Assembly: GCA_036768485.1 (NCBI GenBank)
Contig: JAVLUZ010000154.1
Location: forward strand, 47,911,786-47,975,785
DNA from: Mermis nigrescens
Lineage: Eukaryota; Nematoda; Enoplea; Mermithida; Mermithidae
DNA length: 64,000 bases
Reading direction: 5' to 3'
Within the stretch, counting starts at the first letter, position 1. The number at the start of each line of letters is the position of its first letter. This document shows positions 22,379-31,900 of this stretch, piece by piece. A model generated the notes under the pieces. The model searched no databases. It saw only the letters and a list, made by a program, of their open reading frames with translations, and had not been told where the DNA came from. The position numbers and the translations under genes are program-made.

Positions 22379-22750
22379 ACCCTGTATATACCCTAATAAT
22401 AACAACAACAACAACAACAATTTATTCGCTAAGTCAAAAGAAAATATTAACATACATGGATAGGACGAATGAACGAAAATGAAAAATACATGAAAGACAA
22501 AACAAATTAAGTATGACGAAGCAGGGTAAACGTAAGGGGCAATAGGAAAAACTGCTCTTACTTACGCCCCTTTAAGAAATTTAGAATGGTTTAATCTTTT
22601 AAGTTTAGTCAGAAAAACGTGTCTATTTGGAGCACTTATAATCTGTTCAGGTAGAGAGTTCCAGATAGGAATTATTCGATTACAAAAATCAAATTTTCTG
22701 CAATTTTTATTTACATGATTGACGAGAAGTTTACAAGAATTTGCTGCTCG
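22379..22750 (-). mobile_element. 3' fragment of a CR1/Jockey-like LINE with 22-bp target duplication
   Basis: Minus-strand translation of 22565-22740 gives NRIIPIWNSLPEQIISAPNR then HVFLTKLKRLNHSKFLKGA and a stop, the C-terminus typical of CR1-like ORF2. On the plus strand it begins with a CAA repeat tail (22393-22422). The flanks TTAAAAAAGATRGAAAAAAT plus TC (22357-22378 and 22751-22772) are a 22-bp duplication with one mismatch, showing retrotransposition. The copy is truncated at its 5' end, as most LINE copies are. Confidence 0.85.
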
Positions 22751-22912
22751 TTAAAAAAGATAGAAAAAATTCGATAGCTGATTCGAGCAGTAATCGGCAA
22801 TGTGGAAGTCAAAAAGAGCGGTAAAATATGATGTGAAAAAAAATTTTTTTGAAGATTTTTTTCACTCACATGGTTTTCCGCTAATGTTTTCGACTTCTGT
22901 GTTAAGGATTAT

Positions 22913-23457
22913 GGCATTCGTGTAGCTGGTTCACATATGTATTAACATAGTCATATTATAAGGGCGTATGTGTGCGGTCGATAGCATCTGAGGAAACGAG
23001 AGAAAGTTGCTGGCAGTCGGATTCGAGACGTGGACCCCTTGCTCTAAAGTCCAGAACCATAACCAATCGACTAACGCTGGTTAATTTCGATAAAGATTGC
23101 AAGCTATTCTTGATGTTTTGCTGGTTTACCAGCTGATTAGGCTTAGGCTTAGTATCATGGACTGACCAAAATGTTGGTGCCAGCGTTTAAAATAAGCCTG
23201 AGTAATGGGATGCGACGAGCGGAGCGGAGCGAGCGACGCGAGTTGCATCCCATTGCTTAGGCTTATTTTAAACGCTGGCACCAACATTTTGGTCAGTCAC
23301 ATGAATCTACTGGAAAAATCTGATGACTGCCTTATTTGTTTTCGACTTGACTCAAATCAAACCAGTTAGGTGGCAGCTTTCACCGGATAATACTTGCTGT
23401 ATACGTACTTATAACGTGGCTATCTTAATACATATGTGAACCAGCTACACCAATGCC
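22913..23457. mobile_element. Element with about 37-bp inverted ends and 8-bp target duplication
   Basis: Left end GGCATTCGTGTAGCTGGTTC and right end (reverse complement) GGCATTGGTGTAGCTGGTTC continue to match through CACATATGTATTAA. Flanking AGGATTAT is exact on both sides (22905-22912 and 23458-23465). It interrupts an older hairpin unit related to 20025-20200. It contains hairpin P2. The GG-start ends with 8-bp duplications could fit Merlin or hAT groups; the class is not settled. Confidence 0.82.
23161..23297. repeat. Hairpin P2, nearly perfect 137-bp palindrome
   Basis: ACTGACCAAAATGTTGGTGC pairs with GCACCAACATTTTGGTCAGT, and the pairing continues through GCGTTTAAAATAAGCCT and AATGGGATGC to a loop of GAGCGGAGCGGAGCGAGCGA. 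A TTAGGCTTAGGCTTAG run lies just upstream (23138-23153). Same architecture as P1, with different arm sequence apart from TTGGTGCCAG and the TTAGGCTTA core. Confidence 0.88.
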
Positions 23458-23539
23458 AGGATTATTGCTTGAAAAGGCATAAAAACATGTTTTTTTTGAA
23501 AATTTGAGACTTTCCAGTATTCTCTACTCCGCCCATATA

Positions 23540-24139
23540 ATTAAATCGGTATAGAAACAATACAAATTTTCCAAATTTCCCTTATAGATTAGTCTGGGAT
23601 TAAAAGTGTAGTAACCGGCGCGATGCGGCTGGATCAATAAAAAACAAAAAGGATAAATCAATGAAAATTTTGAAATTTTGTCTTTCTAGAACGCATTCAT
23701 GCATTACAAAAATTTATCGCGATGTAAACCCAAAATTTTCTACTAATCTCGAAATTTTTTGTTGCCTTAATATAAAAAAGCGCAACGACTTCGAGCTGTT
23801 TTATTTTTTGTCCTCTGAATACAGTAATTTAAGACTAAACTACATTTCGAAGTAGTTAGTCTAAAGTTCTAATCTTGATGCCATTTATCAATAAAAAGAA
23901 AATTTTCAAAATATTAAGACGCGATTGCATCGGACAGATGAGCAAAAACGATAGAATTCATGGGAGTAGTCATCACATGTGAGTTTGAGGGTTCGCATGC
24001 TTAGAATCCAAGACCCAAACTTGACGAATTACCCGGGAATAAGGTTTTTGGTTTGTGGCAATTTGCACCCTCTGACCCCAGAACTTGACAGCTGCCTATG
24101 TCTGGTAGTGATCCCGGCGTACCGCTTGAACCCTCCCCT
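23540..24139. other. Stretch with no recognised gene
   Basis: AT-rich; includes a 64-codon plus-strand frame at 23661-23855 without motifs and repeat-like C-tract scraps at 24040-24135. Confidence 0.35.
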
Positions 24140-24382
24140 CCACACCTGGTCGTGGGGGTTTTGGGGGTATGCACGCCCCCCCCCCCCCCGAGAAACCAAA
24201 ATAACCCCAGAATTCAATTTTTGTTTTTTTTTCGCAATTTTTTGATGCCAATGGATAGTGCTCGATGAGAAACGTTGAAAAATTGTGTTTTTCGCCATAC
24301 TACCATTTTTGAGGCCAGTTTTTGACCTTTGAAAAATCGTGCATCCCCCTCCCACCGGAATTTTGGTGCTGCCCACGTATGC
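24140..24382 (-). mobile_element. Family A miniature element, copy A7
   Basis: Minus orientation, ends CCACACCTGGTCG and CCCACGTATGC. Flanks contain CCTCCC on both sides but not perfectly flush with the ends. Confidence 0.82.
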
Positions 24383-24511
24383 CTCCCACCAATGAGAGAG
24401 CGCGGAGAGAAACAGTCTAGCATCTGATTTTTCACTGCTTCACGGACGAGACGGCCTATTCTCGACTGACAAGCGTTGAGTGATGAAAAATTGGACGGGA
24501 CATACATAAAT

Positions 24512-24773
24512 ACATAGGTGGGCGGCACCAAAGTTCTAGGGGAGTGCAAGATTTTTTCAAAAGTCAAAAAAAGGCCCTAAAACTGCTAGTATGGCGAAAA
24601 ACACCATTTTTCAACGTTTCTCATCGAGCACTATCCATTGGCATCAAAAAATTGCCAAAAAACAAAAAGGAATTTCAAAAATTGAATTCTGGGGGGTATT
24701 TTGATTTCTGGGGGTTATTTTGGTTTCTCGGGAGGGGGTACATATCCCCGAACCCCCCCACGCCCAGGTATGC
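24512..24773 (+). mobile_element. Family A miniature element, copy A8
   Basis: Ends ACATAGGTGGGC and GCATACCTGGGC with exact 6-bp duplication ATAAAT (24506-24511 and 24774-24779). Confidence 0.9.
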
Positions 24774-25025
24774 ATAAATATACCTACAACATGTATGTAC
24801 AGTTAGAAGGATATTTGAATCCCAGTAAATCAATGCATCAACTGATCAAAATAGTAATAAAAAATTGTGCATTGACGGAATGACAAATAACTTGATTCGT
24901 TTTACTCGTACTCTAAATTTATGAATTTTTACACTCAGCAAGCCGGTGAAGATTTTGAAGGTCGTTCCTAGACTTATATGAATCTGCATGCGTCATATTT
25001 AATAAGCGTGATACTGTTTTTTTTT

Positions 25026-25568
25026 GTCTGTTTCATTTATCCGAGAGCTTTTTCAGCAAATGTTTTCGGAGCTTACAGTAACCCCTTCTTTCTTATTTAC
25101 TGTAGGTCGCTAGATCTCACTATAGCTATGTGGTAAAGACGGGTTTTTCAACAACATTTTTGCGGCATAATTTATTCTCGTCTTCCAGCAGATCAATTAA
25201 CTTACTGATAAAAATCGCGCATTCATCATATCATGAGTCGACATTTTAAACACAATCGACTAAGATGCTAAGAAACGCCGCGAACTCCCGCATAGCTCAG
25301 TGGTAAAACCTCTTGCTTGTAGTCGAAGCAACCCGGGTTCGATTCTGGCCGATAGCTTTTTGTTTAGCGCACTTACTGTAGTATGTCCCAGCACTGATTA
25401 AATGCCTAAATCAAATTTATTTGTGCGTATTAGTGCATTGAAAATGGAAGAATTCTTAGTACTCGCCCTCACTGAGCTGATCTGCTGGAGTACAGTAATT
25501 CGTCTTGTTTAGCTTACTGTAGCCCTTAAAAGAATTGACTAAAAAGCTCTCGAATAAATGAAACAGAC
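25026..25568. mobile_element. Inverted-repeat element enclosing tRNA-like Pol III boxes
   Basis: GTCTGTTTCATTTATCCGAG at the left pairs with the complement of CTCGAATAAATGAAACAGAC at the right, and the match extends through AGAGCTTTTT and CTTACAGTAA-like blocks. Inside lies a tRNA-like segment (25291-25357). A second, weaker TATAGCTATGTGGTAAAG block at 25123-25140 resembles the same A box. It ends about 100 bp beyond the stop codon of the PDZ membrane-protein gene. No clear target duplication was found. Confidence 0.7.
25291..25357 (+). pseudogene. tRNA-like sequence (Pol III A and B boxes, not a functional tRNA)
   Basis: TAGCTCAGTGGTA (A box, 25293-25305) and GGTTCGATTCT (B box, 25336-25346) are near consensus, and TGCTT/AAGCA could pair as an anticodon stem. 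The acceptor stem does not pair, the D stem does not close and the T stem has mismatches, so an intact tRNA is unlikely. It is better read as a tRNA-derived promoter within a repeat. Confidence 0.55.
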
Positions 25569-25669
25569 TATATAAGAACATGATTACCATATAAGTTATA
25601 ATCTATCACAAATTTTGAATCTGGCATGACGCACCAGGTGGCAAAGGCTTTGCCGGCGATTTGAGACGA

Positions 25670-25953
25670 CTAAGCGTTTGACGAACGTAGACTGGAATGG
25701 ACAATTGGCAATGGTGGCAATGCGATTCCCATTCGCACCAAATTTTTATTCTTTGCGATCAACAGCTGGTCAAAATATGCTAATTTTTCGTAATCCTCGA
25801 TATCAATGTTGTACCTATCTTCCAGATCACGTAAACTCTTGTAGTCGGGCTCGGGGGCATAATAAAATGAGGCCGGATAATGATGCAGTCCGTAATATCG
25901 AAAGCTCGGCGATTCATAGTCACACTTAATCATTAAGTGATTATTCCCCAGTC
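25670..25953 (-). CDS. PDZ membrane protein: C-terminal exon
   Basis: 284 nt, acceptor ATAATTCAG, ends in TAG at 25672-25670. Encodes LGNNHLMIKCDYESPSFRYY, YAPEPDYKSLRDLEDRYNID and IEDYEKLAYFDQLLIAKNKN, ending LRSSNA. Tyrosine-rich and acidic; the family was not recognised. No canonical AATAAA was seen close downstream. Confidence 0.82.
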
Positions 25954-28900
25954 CTGAATTATAGTACGATCATACATGGGCAGCATAGGTGGGCGCCACC
26001 AAAGTTCTGAGGAGGGGGGTGTCCAAGATTTTTTCGAAGGTCAAAAAATGGCCTTAAAATGGTAATATGGCGAGAAACACGATTTTTCAACATTTGTCAT
26101 CGAGCACTATCCATTGGCATCAAAAAATTGCGAAAAAACAAAAAAAAATCAAAAATTGAATTCTGGAGGGGAATTTTGGTTTTCTCGGGGACGGGTGCAT
26201 ACCCCAAAGCCCCACGCCCAGGTATGATGGGCAGTGAGAAAATTCCGGGAAGTCTGGTTGGGTGAAATTGCCAAAAATTGCCAATTATCATATTAAAAAT
26301 AGAATCCTGGGGTCTACAATTACCTGTGAAGGGGGCGGTTGCATGCAACCCCCATGCCAACTTGTGGCAACAATCAAACATGGGCGTGGGAGGTCTGATG
26401 GGGGGGGGTCTGGCTGGACCCCAGAATCCGCGGACCCCCCAAAATCGATAGACCCCTAGAATTGAATTTGTGGTGCTATTTTTGGCAATTTCGCCTAATC
26501 GGACCTGCAAAAATTTGGTTGCTGCCCACGTATGGTTTGGTTACCATCAAGTTTAATAGTCTCGTCTGCTTGAGCGGTTGAAGTTGAGTTTTTCACTTTG
26601 GGCTGATCAATTTCGGGCATCTGCCCAACGCCCTGATGAATAATGGCTTGTATTTCATTTCTATCATCGTTTTTATTCGTCGATTCGTTATTTGACACAG
26701 TATCGCTCGTAGGAGCGATAATGGACAAGTCGGGCGTGCTTTGCGTTTTCTCGGCCGGGTTGAACGACAAATTCATAAGTTGCATTCTTTCAGCTCCCGT
26801 TAACTTGTCATACATTTCTACGCATTTGTTGTCAGTGGAAAAATCGTCGTGCAACAGAACTTGAGGGACAAATTTAGACAATGAGTGATGGACGCTTTGG
26901 GGACCAGCTTGATTATCGTACTTCGAGTCATTGCCTCGTCTTAGCTGAGTCTTAACATCCGCTGAGCTTCTGAAATAGCAATTTCAGAAAAAGTTAATAA
27001 AAGAGATAGCGCACTTTTTCCAACTCAATCTAGTGAAAGCAGGTTCCTCCAACCATACGTGGGCAGCATCGAAATTCTGGGGAGTGCAAGATTTTTCAAA
27101 GGTCAAAAAATACACCATTTTTCAACGTTTCTAATCGAGCACTATCCATTGGCATCAAAAAATTGCGAGAAAAACAAATCAATTTCTCAAAAATTGAATT
27201 CTGGGGGGCTATTTTGGTTTCTGGGGGTTAGGTTATTTTGGTTTCTCGGGGGGGCGGTGCATACCCCCAAACCCTCCACGCCTAGGTGTGGTTCCAACCA
27301 TACGTGGGCAGCGAAAAAATTCTGGGGGGTGTACAAGATTTTTCAAGGTTCAAAAAATGGCCTTAAAAATAGTGGTATGGCGTAAAAAAACACCATTTTT
27401 CGACGTTTCTCATCAAACACTATCCATTGGCATCAAAAAATTGCGAAAAAACCGAAAAAAAATTTCAAAAATTGAATTTTGGGGGGGGGGTATTTTGTTT
27501 CTCGGGGGGTGCAGACCCCCCATGCCCAGGTGTGGTTCCAACCATATATACATGAGCAGCAGGCAAAATTTGGGGGTCCGATAGGGTCAAATTGCCAAAA
27601 ATAGCATCAAAAATTCAATTCTGTGGGTCTATCAATTTTGGGAGGTACGCCGGATTTTGGGTGGTCCAGACTTCCCCCCACCCCGTGTGTGGTAGTACAC
27701 AACACAGCACAGCATGGACGATCTGAAGAATCAGCCATTGAGCTTTTTTGGACCGAAATGACCTCAAAAACTGGTATAAATGCTAAAATACGGCCAAGAC
27801 GTTGTGAATCCATTCTTTTACGAACCATTTTGCAAAAAAAGTTATGACTTCTATCCATTTTTAGCCTTCATTTTGTCTTACTCTTCTCAGCAAAAAAGTT
27901 CCCGTTTTCTAATTATGCGAATATAACAGCATATATGGGAAGCAACCGGATTCTGGGGATCTACGGAATTATTGGGGGTCTTTCATATTTTCAGGGTTCT
28001 AGCCCACTCCCCTCCAGAAACCTCCTCCAGGCCCCCAACTCAACATTCATCATCCCCATATGCACATGTCTAGTTTCCTCAGGTTTTTTTGACCAAATTA
28101 TGCATGCATTCAGGCGCAACCTATGTAAATATGTTAAAACACTGCTGTGTTCCGATTCAATATTAAGGATTTTATGAAGAGCGTATCATGTGCGGAAATA
28201 ACACTCTTTTACATCGAATAATACATGTACATTAATTCTACTTTATTCGAAGTTCGAGAAGATTGAAAATCCGTTCAAAGATGTAAATACGCTAACGGTA
28301 CAATCTTTCAAGGCTTCCAGAATGTTTAGCAAATCTACCATAAGGCAACTCATGTAATTCAGCTATACAGTGCCTTTTTTAGCAGTAAATTATATGAATT
28401 TTGGCAATTCACTTCAATTCTCCTAGCTTTTCAAAAAATGCAGAATGAAATTGTTTTGTATGCAAATTGTATTTGAAACATAGCTTATTATAAATATTCC
28501 ATGTGGAGAAATTAACGGATGGAAATAAAGAAAAAAATAATTTAGAACGTAACTTTATTATGGAGCAATTTTTCACTGCGCTGATAAATTTACAACGCAA
28601 ACGTACATTTTTCAATGCACGGTTTTTTGTATTCGGCAAAGATTTTTCCCGATGTACAAAGACTTTTCGGGACCGTCTTTGTACATGTACAAAGATTTTT
28701 GGGAAGACAAAAACTGTAAAAAGGTAATGAGTAATTGTTTGTCCTGTATATCTATAAAATTGCAGAATTTGCATTTAGAATGGAAAAACGTCAAATTTTT
28801 CGGCGCTTCGCTCCGTTTTGAGACAATTTTTTGTAATTTTTCGGCGCTTCACGCCGTTGTGAGACAATTTTTAGTAGTTTTTGGTGTCAGAAACCTATAA

Positions 28901-31900
28901 ATTAGTAAAAATACACTACCAAAAGTCGAAAAACCCTGTTTTGCTACACTAAAATCGCTACTGTACCATATTATAGTACACAAAAAATTGCATGTACAAC
29001 ATGCACAAAAACTTTGGGGAACCATCTTTGTACATGCACAAACTGACCTTGTACAAAAAACTGCTCCAATGACATCTTACACAAAATGAAACTTTTTAAA
29101 TCGTTCACTTTTGTTTTGAAATTACTCATTATCACCTGAAAGTCACTCCTTTTCTTTCGCCTCTAGAATATTTTTTTCTATAACTGCCGTACGAACGACT
29201 GATTTTCATCAGAGGACTTGCTTTCGGAGAATCGAACATTTTCAGGGAAATCATGGCGTCAGTAGACTTTGCTGGACCCTTTTGTAATATGAGCGTCAAA
29301 ACGTCCGTATAGGAAGATAATCGATCCAAGAGTGCAAATGAATCAATAAAACTCAGTCGGTCGAAGTTCAATTCAACGCTTATTATTTTGTCACCTAGAT
29401 TAAGATACGACGGAATTACAATGTTAATCTACTGAACGAGTAATTGAGCCTATGAGAGAATTTGTTTGTAAATCCATTAATGTCCGATAAGCTTTTCACT
29501 CACTTACTCTTAGATAGCACGGACAGCTTATTGTAAAATCTTCAAAATGATTTTTTTTACTTTATGCATTGTCCTCCTGGTTTTTCATTTTGTTATTCGC
29601 ACATGTACACTGGGGTTTGGGGTAACCACCATACGCGTGCAGTAAGAAAATTCTGGGTGGGTGTGGTTGGGTGAAATCGCCAAAAAGTGCCGAAAATGTT
29701 ACTATAAATAGAATTCTGGGCTCTACAATAATCTGCGGGGGTTGTGTAACCCAGACCTCAATCCCCCACGCCCATGTGTGGTATCCATCAATATGCCTTA
29801 TAGCAGGGAAAAAGAAGCGTCTGTAGAAAGATATAAAATACAATAAAATAAATAGTAAAATAATGGATAAATAATTCATTAGTGACAGACGGCATAATGA
29901 AGAAAAAATTTTTAAAAGATAACTTCAAGCGGGAAGCGAAAGCAGATGGATTAGAATGCTATTGTTTAAACCGAGTGAATAATTTTGGCCACGTGCCAGC
30001 GGCTCATGTGGTGCGGCGATTTGTTTACACAGTATTTTGATATTGTTAAAACCCCACGTTTTTTGCATTGTATCACATAATTAAATGTTTTGATGCTCTT
30101 TTTGACAATATCTTCCGTCAGAAAAATTATCATAAAGAAGAAGCGCTAATTGACGAAAGAACCGAGCAGAGCTTTGGCCTTCAAACAATATCAAAATGCG
30201 GTGTTAAAAAATCGTCATACCGCAGCAACTTCCGAAAGCTGGCCAAAATTTTTTATATGCGAACTTATGACCGGTAACATCGACGTGTAGTCCTTTTTGG
30301 CCCAACCATATGTATTTTAACAGCGAGAAATGTATTTTTTCAGCTGATCGAGATATAAACAAGACATGATCTGAATTTTACCATTTCAAAGCTTTAGAAC
30401 GGATGTAAATTTAAAGTATTATCAGTTTCATTTTCTTATAAGAACGTTGCATGTTATTTGCGTAATTTTCTGAAAAATGAGACAAGTTAGTAAGGAGGAT
30501 TAGAATACTAACCATCCTTGATCGCGCCATTTGACGATATTGTATCAGCCGCCAGATTTTTCACAAAAAGTCCGTCCCTGTGATTACCGTATATGTCGAA
30601 GCCCAAGTCAGTTAGCTTTTTGCCTTTCACAGGTATTCGGTACTGATTTGTCACCTTAAATGATTAAGTCGATGAAAGTTTACTCTATGAAGTTATCGCG
30701 TGTACTTGTACATGGACAGGCAGGACAGGATCCAAATTCTAAGAGCAATAATTTTTTGAACGGTCAAAAATAGCCAAATTTGTTGGCATAGCAAAAAAAA
30801 CAATTTTCAACGTTTTTCAACAAGCTTATTATTTATTAGCGTCAAAAAATCGTGAGAAAACATCTGCAACAATACAATTCGGGGAAACTGCGGAGGCGTT
30901 TTAGATTTTCTGGAGTGTCCATAACACACCAGAGTTTCTCTCCTAAATATAAATCGGTTAAACTTTGTGAAGTGTTCGTAGTTTCAGACCATTTTTCGCC
31001 TTTAAGTACATACAGGTATTTTTTACGAAAATCTTATAATTATAAGTTTTCTATTCAGCTACGCAAGTAAAATTAATAAAAATTTTAAGTTATTCGGGGT
31101 TTTGTAAATATTTAGAACTGGCCTTGCATTCTTTTTTCGATTATGTATCGTTCAAGACAACTATGTAGGTGTTGTTAAGAAAATATTAATTACGCTCTAC
31201 CGATTAATATGTGTTGTACGTATGTGTGGAAAAAAAGTTTTACTGAATGATACAGTGATACTCATATTTTGGCTCAATATGTATTCCGGTCCGGGCCCCT
31301 GATTCCGAATTTTTGATCAAAATGGCTCGATCGGGATCCTGAAACCCAGAAACAACAAATTACTATAAAAAGTTATGGCGGCTCTAACGGCTTATGTAAT
31401 TGCCGTGAGGCGCTCTATCGACTGATGTAAACCACTTTACACCGCAGTATAAATTGACGAGAAACCATAACAAAAAGGTTTTTTATAAGTGTGTCTGTAT
31501 AAATATCTCAAATCGCAGCGGATAAATTTTATTTAAATTTCAGGTATTCGCTAGCAATGTTATAAATGACCTTACTGTAGAATTAAAAGAAAATTTACGG
31601 ATTGGTTTCTGAGCTACAGGAGCCCAAACATACCTTATCCATAACGTAACTTGTGGATTTTTATCTTTTAGCAGAAGCACAGCTTGGGATTTACTTCCCA
31701 AATTTGGCCCCTGGGGTTTATTGGACCACCGATTTCAAATTGACTACTCAAAGTGCACGATCTGAGGCCGTTAAACATCTCGAGGACGCTTTAACGGGAA
31801 TTTGCGGAAGGCTCCGAGAAGCATAATTTCTTATTGAGGACGATCTCACAGCAGAGCAGGATATCAAATTCAAATTCAAAACGGTCAAATTTTAATTTTC

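Noticed and set aside
21784..23153. TTAGGC repeats as telomeric DNA
   Set aside because: Only two to three tandem units at each place, embedded in hairpin insertions; not a telomere or a clear interstitial telomere block.
25291..25357. Functional tRNA gene
   Set aside because: Only the A and B boxes are good; acceptor and D stems do not pair and the T stem has mismatches.
26643..26864. Plus-strand 73-codon frame
   Set aside because: Antisense shadow of the polar tail exon of the PDZ membrane protein.
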